DNA of 19,503 bases from Nitrospirota bacterium (GTDB lineage Bacteria; Nitrospirota; Thermodesulfovibrionia; Thermodesulfovibrionales; Magnetobacteriaceae), in contig JADFXO010000037.1 of assembly GCA_015233485.1 (NCBI GenBank), positions 521 to 20,023 on the forward strand. Direction: 5' to 3'. A model generated the notes under the pieces. The model was not told where the DNA came from. It searched no databases and saw nothing but the letters and a program-made list of their open reading frames with translations. Position numbers and translations under genes: made by a program. Below, in pieces: positions 6,809 to 13,568 of the stretch. How positions within the stretch are numbered: position 1 is the stretch's first letter; each line of letters begins with the position of its first letter.

Positions 6809-8428
6809 ATGACTACACAACCGGCTGGATTTAAGTCGTGGCTTTTTACGACCGACCATAAGAAGATAGGGGTTATGTATCTGGTTACGTCGTTGGTGTT
6901 TTTCGTAGTGGGACTGCTGCTTGCAACCATAATGAGGGTAGAGCAGCTTGATATGACAAAAACAGTGGTAATCGGAGCAAATCTCTACAACACGGCATTT
7001 ACGATTCATGGCGCGGCGATGGTGCTGTTTTGGATGATACCGGTGCTGCTTGGATTTTTTGCCAACTATATGATACCACTGATGATAGGTGCGCACGATG
7101 TTGCCTTTCCACGACTCAATGCCCTCAGCTATTGGCTATATGTAGGGGCGGGATTGATAGCGGTTATGGGCCTTGTCCTGCCTGGAAGGCTCGACATTGG
7201 CTGGACAGGTTATCCGCCTTATTCAATCACAGGACCGGCAAACATCGCGTTTTATGCATTTGCGGTACACCTGCTTGGGGCGTCCAGTATTTCCGCTGCG
7301 GTTAATTTCATAACGACGATAATCACGCTAAGGGCGCCCGGCATGACATGGGGAAGGTTGAATCTCACAGTGTGGGGGCTTTTCGGGGCGTTCATTATTC
7401 AGCTCGTAGGCGTTCCCGTCCTGGCTGCGGCAGTTACGCTCCTGCTCTTTGACAAATATCTTGGGACGAGTTTTTATAACGGTTTTAAGGGTGGAAGTCC
7501 GATTCTCTATGAGCATCTATTCTGGTTTTACGGGCATCCTGCGGTTTATGTGGTAGCGCTTCCTGTGTTTGGCATAGTGTCCGATATAATTTCGACCTTC
7601 TCAAGAAAGAGGGTGTACGGTTACACCAGCATGGTTATTGCCATTATGATGATAACACTTGTGGGGTTTGAGACATGGGTGCATCACATGTATGTTGCCG
7701 GCACATTAAACTGGACAAGGGTATTGTTTATGTGGGGTACGATAGCAATCGGCGTTCCGACAGGCATTAAGACATTTAACTGGCTGGCAACGCTCCACAA
7801 AGGTTCAATCGAGTTGAATACCCCTATGTTGCACGCACTCGGATTTATATCCCTGTTTACAATAGGCGGAGTTACCGGCATAGCAAACGGACTGCTCGGC
7901 TTCGATATCCAGGTACACGACACGCACTGGGTCGTGGCACATTTCCACTACGTGCTGGCGATAAGCATGTCCATGCTATGCCTTGGAGGCGTTTACTACT
8001 GGTTCCCGAAGTTTACCGGGAAGATGTATAACGAGAAGCTCGGCAAGACAGCATTTTGGATAACTCTTGTCGGCGCTATGATAGCCTTTCTGCCGCAGTT
8101 CTATCTTGGCTATAACGGCATTCCCAGAAGATACTGGAAACTCCCTGTGGAGTTCGCCCCTGCGATGAAAATTGCCGCCATCTTTTCTTTTATCACTATT
8201 GCGGGATTTCTCATGACTTTGTACAACTTAGTCCATTCGGCAATAAAGGGAGAGAAGGCTCCGGCCAATCCGTGGAACTCACTCTCGCTTGAATGGCAGA
8301 TTCCATCGCCGCCGCCGTTTTATAATTTCGAGAAAATTCCCACAATCACCGATGGGCCTTACGAATACGGCAAACCGGCAAATACAAACGTAAGCGTCAA
8401 GAGAACCCCATCTTTACAAGGGAAATAG
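6809..8428 (+). CDS. Cytochrome c oxidase subunit I
   Basis: This 539-residue catalytic subunit carries the low-spin haem and the haem-CuB site that reduces oxygen to water. Visible ligands are His67 (FTIHGA) and His380 for the low-spin haem, His378 (VAHFHYV) for the active-site haem, and His243, His292 and His293 for CuB. Tyr247, in the HPAVY segment, should be cross-linked to His243. The K-channel Thr318/Lys321 pair is present in VPTGIKTFNW. The GHPEVY glutamate of A1-type oxidases is Ala245, and the A2-type Tyr-Ser pair is Tyr241-Gly242, so the protein fits neither textbook class exactly. An AAAGGAGG SD sequence precedes the ATG. No subunit IV gene is visible downstream. Confidence 0.96.
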   Translation: MTTQPAGFKSWLFTTDHKKIGVMYLVTSLVFFVVGLLLATIMRVEQLDMTKTVVIGANLYNTAFTIHGAAMVLFWMIPVLLGFFANYMIPLMIGAHDVAFPRLNALSYWLYVGAGLIAVMGLVLPGRLDIGWTGYPPYSITGPANIAFYAFAVHLLGASSISAAVNFITTIITLRAPGMTWGRLNLTVWGLFGAFIIQLVGVPVLAAAVTLLLFDKYLGTSFYNGFKGGSPILYEHLFWFYGHPAVYVVALPVFGIVSDIISTFSRKRVYGYTSMVIAIMMITLVGFETWVHHMYVAGTLNWTRVLFMWGTIAIGVPTGIKTFNWLATLHKGSIELNTPMLHALGFISLFTIGGVTGIANGLLGFDIQVHDTHWVVAHFHYVLAISMSMLCLGGVYYWFPKFTGKMYNEKLGKTAFWITLVGAMIAFLPQFYLGYNGIPRRYWKLPVEFAPAMKIAAIFSFITIAGFLMTLYNLVHSAIKGEKAPANPWNSLSLEWQIPSPPPFYNFEKIPTITDGPYEYGKPANTNVSVKRTPSLQGK

Positions 8429-8464
8429 TAGATGTCATAATGAGCCGAAACAAGGAGGATTATC

Positions 8465-8512
8465 ATGACGAAGAAATCCCGGCAAAGCCGGGATTTTTTC
8501 CTGTGCAAATAA
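8465..8512 (+). other. 15-codon ORF with strong SD overlapping a terminator
   Basis: A perfect AAGGAGG (8452-8458) lies 6 nt before an ATG that opens MTKKSRQSRDFFLCK and then stops. The codons run straight through the terminator stem after subunit I. It could be a leader peptide whose translation melts the terminator, the remnant start of a lost gene such as subunit IV, or chance. No homologue is recognised. Confidence 0.3.
8474..8499 (+). terminator. Rho-independent terminator of the oxidase operon
   Basis: The arms AAATCCCGGC (8474-8483) and GCCGGGATTT (8487-8496) are perfectly complementary over 10 bp, with loop AAA and further T residues. It lies 45 bp after the subunit I stop codon and is the clearest terminator in the window. 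Confidence 0.9.
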
Positions 8513-8808
8513 TTGATGATGCGATTGAGAAATTAAGACCTTGTGTTCAGCCATCGCAGGAGAATGGGGAAAGGGACGTAAGAGCAGAGAACACTACGAT
8601 GTGATCATAATAGTACAAGTTAAAGCTAACTGCTCAATAAGCAGTCCGTCGCCTTTCGTTAATGACTATTAAGCGAATCGTCCGGTTCTACTTTAGCTTG
8701 ACACACCACGAAATTTAATTTGACTTCGCAAAGCCCCATACATTAATATCTATAAGCAAACCGGTACTAAATTAACCGATAGAGGGGGCAGGAGGGGCAG
8801 TAATAAAC
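8513..8808. other. Intergenic gap with short inverted repeats and a candidate promoter
   Basis: No coding frame is convincing here. Short dyads include ACTGCT/AGCAGT around CAATA near 8628-8644. An imperfect long-range pair is CAAGTTAAAG (8616-8625) with CTTTAGCTTG (8691-8700), which has one mismatch. TTGACT (8720-8725) and TTAATA (8743-8748), 17 bp apart, form a plausible promoter for the 70-residue gene at 8809. Confidence 0.4.
8720..8748 (+). promoter_or_regulatory. Candidate promoter for the two unknown genes
   Basis: TTGACT and TTAATA are separated by 17 bp in AT-rich DNA. A start point near 8755 would give a leader of about 55 nt before the ATG at 8809. A better -35 (TTGACA, 8698-8703) has no good -10 partner at the right distance. 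Confidence 0.4.
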
Positions 8809-9021
8809 ATGGACAACGATTGTTATGTTGACGTTGCGGCGAGAAATATATTGTCGGCACTGTCCAGGCACATCTGTGACTCCATCTCCGGCCAGTTAAT
8901 CGGTGCCCTTGCCAAATCCGTAGAGGGTGGACTTGTCTCAGAAATAAAGGCCTCGCTTGGTGAAAATAACAAGGCGCAGTTCGACTCGTTAATGGCAAAC
9001 CAGCAGATATCCTCAGGATGA
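8809..9021 (+). CDS. Hypothetical 70-residue protein
   Basis: I do not recognise this protein. It reads as soluble and mostly helical, with Ala, Ser and Leu at regular spacing (ILSALSRHICDSISGQLIG) and then a more polar, Gly- and Asn-containing C-terminal half. It has two cysteines and no membrane segment. A purine-rich GGAGGGG lies 11 nt upstream of the ATG. The next gene, the 356-residue helical protein, starts 38 bp after the stop with its own SD sequence, so the two probably form an operon. That pairing suggests a small partner or adaptor, which is inference only. Coding is supported by the SD sequence and by codon use similar to the neighbours. Confidence 0.6.
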   Translation: MDNDCYVDVAARNILSALSRHICDSISGQLIGALAKSVEGGLVSEIKASLGENNKAQFDSLMANQQISSG

Positions 9022-9059
9022 TGCTCAAAATAATAGCAAATAAAAAGGGAGGCTGAGCC

Positions 9060-10130
9060 ATGGCGGAGATAGAGGGAACTGATGATTTCCAGCAGATGCT
9101 TACGAAGTTAAAACAAAGGGTCAACAATATTGCGGCGGTTAAGGCCACAGTTGCAACGCAGGACACCAGTGGCGACATCAGGGAGATGTTGGCCGGCTTT
9201 ACCGAGACGTTAAAAACAGGGTTCACGGCGTTGCTGGATGACAAATCAGGAGAACTTCAAAGGCTTGGCGCTATAGCCGCGGGGGCAGCCGAGTCAGCCG
9301 CGGTCAAAAAGGCGGGGGACTCAACGGCGGCCGAACTGAAAAAGGAGATTAACTCCACACTCACCGCCCTGTTGTCCGACTTTAATAGCCGCCTTGAGGG
9401 GACATTGAAAGACGGCATAAGAAACTCCTCCATGTCCGTAAAAGACGAGATAGCCGCGGTTAAATATAGCATACCGTCGATTGATATAAACGCCATAAGC
9501 AATAAACTAAACACCATAGGCAGCGCAGTTGAAACTCTCGGCAACACCATGAAACAGACCGTCGAACAGTTAAAAACAGTGGGCGTGCCATCAACCGGCA
9601 CTATGGATGACACTGCAATGAGAGGGCTGATTCATGAAATAAAACTATCAGTCAGCGAGTCGGTAAACACAAGGCTTGATACCACGCTGGCACCACTCAG
9701 AGGTGATATCTCTGCCCTCAAGGCTGTAATCACTACGCTGAAGATTGAACCTTATACCTCTGGCGGTATGGAGTTTATGAAGAGCAACATTGACAACATC
9801 CGGGGTGAATTCAGCGGTGAGATAAAAGAAATCAGGGCGCTTATCGAAAAGGAAAACAACATGGTCAAGTCACAGACCCTTGAGTTTCTTGGGTTTATAA
9901 CCGATACGATAGTCGGCCTGCACGGGAAGGTTGATAGCGTCATCCGGCCTGCAGGCGCAGTGGCGGCCACTGCCGCCCTGCGCGGTCAGCAAGGGAGCGG
10001 CGCGGTTTTACCTGACATAGAGGCACAGAGAACCGAAGAAATCAGAAGCGGCCTGCAGAGGGAAATCGCCCCCGTCATGGACGGCCTGGTGCATATAATA
10101 AGGTTTTTGGTCGCCCTGTCGAAGAGGTAA
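9060..10130 (+). CDS. Hypothetical 356-residue helical, coiled-coil-like protein
   Basis: I cannot assign a family. The protein has no signal peptide or clear transmembrane helix and contains neither Cys nor Trp. It is dominated by Ala, Leu, Lys, Glu, Ser and Thr in heptad-like patterns, with weakly similar helical units such as TETLKTGFTALLDDK, STLTALLSDFNSRLEGTLK and SVNTRLDTTLAPLRGDISALK. This recalls elongated scaffold proteins, apolipoprotein-like bundles or tail-fibre stalks. The last about 20 residues (MDGLVHIIRFLVALSKR) could form an amphipathic, membrane-associating helix. An AGGGAGG SD sequence precedes the ATG. Its likely operon partner is the 70-residue protein upstream. A structural or cytoskeletal role is a guess. 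Confidence 0.75.
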   Translation: MAEIEGTDDFQQMLTKLKQRVNNIAAVKATVATQDTSGDIREMLAGFTETLKTGFTALLDDKSGELQRLGAIAAGAAESAAVKKAGDSTAAELKKEINSTLTALLSDFNSRLEGTLKDGIRNSSMSVKDEIAAVKYSIPSIDINAISNKLNTIGSAVETLGNTMKQTVEQLKTVGVPSTGTMDDTAMRGLIHEIKLSVSESVNTRLDTTLAPLRGDISALKAVITTLKIEPYTSGGMEFMKSNIDNIRGEFSGEIKEIRALIEKENNMVKSQTLEFLGFITDTIVGLHGKVDSVIRPAGAVAATAALRGQQGSGAVLPDIEAQRTEEIRSGLQREIAPVMDGLVHIIRFLVALSKR

Positions 10131-10169
10131 TCTTACAAGATAAAAGTTATTGAAGTAAACTATATGCGG

Positions 10170-10199
10170 TTGACCAAAATACCGTCGAAAATTTAGAAT
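10170..10199 (+). promoter_or_regulatory. Promoter of the multihaem cytochrome gene
   Basis: TTGACC (10170-10175), an 18-bp spacer and TAGAAT (10194-10199) end 8 nt before the ATG at 10208. Transcription would start at or just before the initiation codon. No SD sequence is visible, so a leaderless message is likely. Confidence 0.5.
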
Positions 10200-10207
10200 C
10201 AGTTCTC

Positions 10208-12139
10208 ATGGCAAAACGTGCGATTGGTTCTATTGGAGAGTGGTTGACGCCGCGGCGCCTGTTTGTGGCGTTTTGGCTGGTTCTTTTGATACTCCTGCCG
10301 CTTGTTTATCGTTCCATGCAACAGACCTCGTCGGGATGTGTCAGGTGCCACGGGGATAAAAAACTCATGGAGGCTGAGGGCGTCCCGCATTTTTATATCA
10401 CAAAAGAGACCGTCGAAAAACAAAGTAAACACCCCGATATCGAATGCCGCGACTGCCATCTTGGAAACGGCAGGACAGCAGACAAAGACATCGCCCATAA
10501 GGGTATGCTGAAGGCTATTTTAATCAGCGAAGACGGTGATATTCTCAATCGAAAGGCGATTTTTAACGGTCCGATTCTACCCTCCGGCAGCAACAAAATC
10601 TATGAACTTCTCCCGAAAACTCAACAAAACGGGCAGCTTGGTGTCCCCTATGAAGTGAGAAACCTGCTCTGGCACGACAGAAACCTTAAAACCTTTAACT
10701 TCGACCCCGATATAGCAAAAAAGACCTGTGGAAAGTCTAACTGCCACCCGCAGGAACTCAAACAGTTCAAAAAATCCACAATGGGAGTTAACTATCGCCA
10801 GCGCTATATGAGGACATGGACAGACCCCTACGGGCCGCACAACTGCGGTCCTTCGTTTGCTGATTTGCCTGCGGTGGACGAACTCAAGGGCGCCTCGTTT
10901 TCGTATAAAAACACGGCGGACATCGTTAGAAATCTAAACGTCCCGTTTACCCATAAACAGGCCGAAGATAAACAAAAATTCTGCAACATCTGCCACGCCG
11001 GATGCCTTGACTGCCACTATACGCCAACGCAAAAAGGCGGGGTTCATTCCTTTACGAAGACGCCAAGCGCAGAGTCATGCGCCGGCTTTGGCAGGGGCAC
11101 AAGCATCTGCCACCCTGGCGCTATGCAGTCCCGAAGGGGTGAGACATACATCGGAGGCGACTACTCAATCCCTACGGGCATGAAACCCGACGTGCACTAC
11201 GAAAAGGGCATCCAGTGCGTAGCGTGCCACCCCACGGGGGAAAAGGGTATGGGGGATATGGAGCGAAAGGCGTCGTGCCAGGACTGCCATCTGGAAATCG
11301 AAGAGGCGCACGCCCGAGGCGTTCATGAAACGCTCGACTGCCCCTCATGTCATATAAGCGAACTCCGGGGGTATCAGATAACTATATGGGGGCCTGGCAC
11401 CGTTGCCGGCAGCCCAAATCCGTTTAAAAAATACTCGCTTTACTATGGCATTCAGTCACCTCCTATAATCGTAAAAGACCAGAAAGGTGTGTGGCGCCCC
11501 TATAAGATATGGCCGCACAGCGTGGGCAATATCAAAGAAGATGTGCCGCCGTCACCTGCCCTGACGTTCAAGTGGCCCAATGGTGAGACTCACGACGCAT
11601 ACTACACAGTCGGCACGTTCGATAATCTCTCCGCCGACAATAAGCACCTCCTCTGGCTTCAGCTTGACCAGGCCGCCCATCCATTTGGCAAGGCCAGAAA
11701 ATGCGCCTCCTGCCATGCCGAAAAACAATCCGCTCAATCCACATGGGAGTTTTTCGACAACTACGGCGCGTATCCTTTTAACGGCCAACACACCATAATT
11801 GCCGACTCAGAAAGCCTGAGAATCGAAGCAATGAAAAACATCACCCCGATAGAACTTATGGACGGCACAAAACTTGAGGACTTCGCCTCGTGGCTGTTCC
11901 TGAAAGACAAATGGAAAATCCCCGGAGATTTCTCTATCAGGGCGGACAAGGATAAATATAATCAATACCTCGCATGGGCAAAGCGCATAGAATACGGACT
12001 CAGTAAGCTTGATAACATATCCGGCACCTTTTCAAAGACACGGCTTAAGCAATATAAGGCGCTAAGGGGCGCGGTACTTCACGAAGAGGAGCGGGTGAGA
12101 GAGATAGAAGACTTTCTGAAAGACAATTTAAATAACTAA
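10208..12139 (+). CDS. Membrane-anchored multihaem cytochrome c
   Basis: This 643-residue protein has one uncleaved N-terminal helix (about 18-34, after RR) and a periplasmic part rich in haem motifs. Eight standard CxxCH sites are at residues 44-48, 80-84, 259-263, 266-270, 337-341, 357-361, 378-382 and 499-503. A CX4CH (CGKSNCH, 174-180) and a CX9CH (291-302) could bind two more haems, giving eight to ten. The arrangement suits electron transfer between the quinone pool or inner membrane and periplasmic or outer-surface partners. The last about 140 residues lack haem sites and end in a charged helix. I do not recognise a named enzyme such as octahaem nitrite reductase or HAO; the catalytic or electron-carrier role is open. 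A methyltransferase gene follows 15 bp later. Confidence 0.88.
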   Translation: MAKRAIGSIGEWLTPRRLFVAFWLVLLILLPLVYRSMQQTSSGCVRCHGDKKLMEAEGVPHFYITKETVEKQSKHPDIECRDCHLGNGRTADKDIAHKGMLKAILISEDGDILNRKAIFNGPILPSGSNKIYELLPKTQQNGQLGVPYEVRNLLWHDRNLKTFNFDPDIAKKTCGKSNCHPQELKQFKKSTMGVNYRQRYMRTWTDPYGPHNCGPSFADLPAVDELKGASFSYKNTADIVRNLNVPFTHKQAEDKQKFCNICHAGCLDCHYTPTQKGGVHSFTKTPSAESCAGFGRGTSICHPGAMQSRRGETYIGGDYSIPTGMKPDVHYEKGIQCVACHPTGEKGMGDMERKASCQDCHLEIEEAHARGVHETLDCPSCHISELRGYQITIWGPGTVAGSPNPFKKYSLYYGIQSPPIIVKDQKGVWRPYKIWPHSVGNIKEDVPPSPALTFKWPNGETHDAYYTVGTFDNLSADNKHLLWLQLDQAAHPFGKARKCASCHAEKQSAQSTWEFFDNYGAYPFNGQHTIIADSESLRIEAMKNITPIELMDGTKLEDFASWLFLKDKWKIPGDFSIRADKDKYNQYLAWAKRIEYGLSKLDNISGTFSKTRLKQYKALRGAVLHEEERVREIEDFLKDNLNN

Positions 12140-12154
12140 AGGAGTTATTACAGC

Positions 12155-12874
12155 ATGGAATTCGATAAATCCAAATGGGCAGACACAGACTTCAGCAGAG
12201 ATTACCTTGATAAGGCCGAAATCTATATCGCCGAACGTTCGAGGATGTTTTCAATAGTGAAATCGTTCTATCAACACTTTGTAAGCTTAGACAGGCCTGT
12301 TAATCTGCTTGAGCTTGGCTCAGGTGACGGTGCATTGACTTATGAGTTATTAAAGTCAGGCCGCGCCGCCCGCGCCGTCCTTGTTGACGGCTCAGGGGAT
12401 ATGCTCAACAAGGCGGAGGCACGCCTGAGGGAGTTTGATATAGAAAAGCAGTTTCTCCATTGCTCGTTTGGAGAGCTTATAAGGGAGGAGCGTTTACCGG
12501 CAGGCTTTGACATGGTTGTATCCTCCCTTGCCATACATCACCTGACAACGGACGAAAAGGCGGCGCTCTTCAATAAGATATATCAGATACTTGCCGCCGG
12601 CGGCTATTTTGTGAATATCGATGTGGTAATCGCTCCATCGGATTCAATTGAAAACTGGTACATGGAAATATGGAAAGACTGGATGTGCGCCAAACAGACC
12701 GCACTGGGCGTAAATGACCCCGTCGAAGATGTAATTAAAAGGTACAAGAACCTTGAAGAAAACAAACCCGACACCCTTGACAGCCAACAATTGATGTTGA
12801 AAAACGCAGGGTTTCAAGAGATAGACTGTTATTATAAATATGGGATATTTACGATATTCGGAGGAAGGAAATAG
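12155..12874 (+). CDS. Class I SAM-dependent methyltransferase
   Basis: This 239-residue Rossmann-fold methyltransferase has motif I LLELGSGDGAL (51-61), the acidic ribose-binding end of strand 2 in VLVDGS (75-80), and a motif IV region FDMVVSSLAIHHL followed by LAAGGYFVNIDVV. This resembles UbiE/Trm-type small-molecule methyltransferases. An AAAGGAG SD sequence and a 15-bp gap place it in the cytochrome operon. Its substrate cannot be deduced. A role in modifying a quinone or other redox cofactor is only suggested by position. The stop is followed after 6 bp by repeat copy B. Confidence 0.9.
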   Translation: MEFDKSKWADTDFSRDYLDKAEIYIAERSRMFSIVKSFYQHFVSLDRPVNLLELGSGDGALTYELLKSGRAARAVLVDGSGDMLNKAEARLREFDIEKQFLHCSFGELIREERLPAGFDMVVSSLAIHHLTTDEKAALFNKIYQILAAGGYFVNIDVVIAPSDSIENWYMEIWKDWMCAKQTALGVNDPVEDVIKRYKNLEENKPDTLDSQQLMLKNAGFQEIDCYYKYGIFTIFGGRK

Positions 12875-12880
12875 CCCATT

Positions 12881-13000
12881 AGCCGGAGTACCGAAGCCGC
12901 CAACGGGGGGATAATCCCCCGTCTTGTCGGCGGCAGCCCAAATTCAATAGATAAAACATGTGCGAGATTATGGGGTGAAGGGGGGTTACCTTTAATCCTT
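12881..13000 (+). repeat. Dispersed intergenic repeat, copy B
   Basis: This is the same-strand partner of 869-973. Its first 25 bases are identical to copy A. It then carries 24 extra bases (about 12906-12929) containing a GGGGGATAATCCCCC hairpin, before the shared GCGGCAGCCCAAATTCA block at 12930-12946 and the diverged 3' part. At the 3' end, where copy A has its hairpin terminator, copy B has only the left arm (GAAGGGGGG). It starts 6 bp after a stop codon, as copy A lies shortly after one. Confidence 0.75.
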
Positions 13001-13001
13001 A

Positions 13002-13031
13002 TCGACAAAACCATAAGAGCGGTGGTACACT
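13002..13031 (+). promoter_or_regulatory. Candidate promoter of the Uma2-family gene
   Basis: TCGACA (13002-13007), an 18-bp spacer and TACACT (13026-13031) end 6 nt before the ATG at 13038. This predicts a start point at the initiation codon. A GGTGG 12 nt from the ATG is poorly placed for an SD sequence. Confidence 0.4.
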
Positions 13032-13037
13032 ATTGCT

Positions 13038-13550
13038 ATGGAAACCTTGGAAAGAGATTTCGATTTAACGGAGATTGTCAATGGGGAGGAAATTGTGGGG
13101 CCTAGTCCATTTGGAATGCATCAGGGTATCAGCAGTAAGCTGAACTACATTATTCATCATTATGTTAAAACGAAAGATTTAGGGCAGGTTTACTATTCCC
13201 CCCTTGATGTAATCTTCGAAGATGGTTTAAACAGGTTTCAGCCCGACATACTGTTCATCAGGAAAGAGAACATGGCAATCTTCCAGGATTGGGTAAGGGG
13301 TGTGCCGGATATGGTGTGTGAGATAGTTTCAACCGGTACATTTATAAGAGATACCGCCACTAAGAAAGAGATATACGAGAAGTATAGGGTGCCTGAATAT
13401 TGGATAGTCATCCCCGAATTTAAGGCTGTTGAAGTCCTAACCATCGAAAACGATAAATATATACGATATTCTATTGCAGAGATTGAGGGCGTGGTTACGT
13501 CTAAGGTAATAGAAGGACTTCAGGTCAACATCAAAGATATATTCGATTAA
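13038..13550 (+). CDS. Uma2-family (DUF820) PD-(D/E)XK nuclease-fold protein
   Basis: This 170-residue protein matches the Uma2/DUF820 pattern. GPSPFGMHQGISSKL is an N-terminal helix motif. QPDILFI contains the catalytic Asp70. CEIVSTGTFIRDTATKK contains Glu95, Asp105 and a Lys (109 or 110), and EKYRVPEYWIVIP closes the core. The family adopts a restriction-endonuclease fold and is expanded in cyanobacteria and other multicellular or large-genome bacteria. Its biological role is unsettled and a transposon-linked origin is often suggested. The metal-binding residues are intact. The glycan operon starts 18 bp downstream, but a functional link is unlikely. It lies immediately after a repeat and has its own near-leaderless promoter. 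Confidence 0.85.
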   Translation: METLERDFDLTEIVNGEEIVGPSPFGMHQGISSKLNYIIHHYVKTKDLGQVYYSPLDVIFEDGLNRFQPDILFIRKENMAIFQDWVRGVPDMVCEIVSTGTFIRDTATKKEIYEKYRVPEYWIVIPEFKAVEVLTIENDKYIRYSIAEIEGVVTSKVIEGLQVNIKDIFD

Positions 13551-13568
13551 CAGTTTGAGGAGTCAGGT

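Noticed and set aside
8809..10130. Magnetosome or gas-vesicle genes, considered because of the helical, Ala-rich composition.
   Set aside because: No Mam, Mad or Gvp motif is recognisable; composition alone is not evidence.
10208..12139. Assignment to octahaem nitrite reductase or hydroxylamine oxidoreductase.
   Set aside because: No CxxCK or other catalytic signature and a different haem spacing; only a generic multihaem call is justified.
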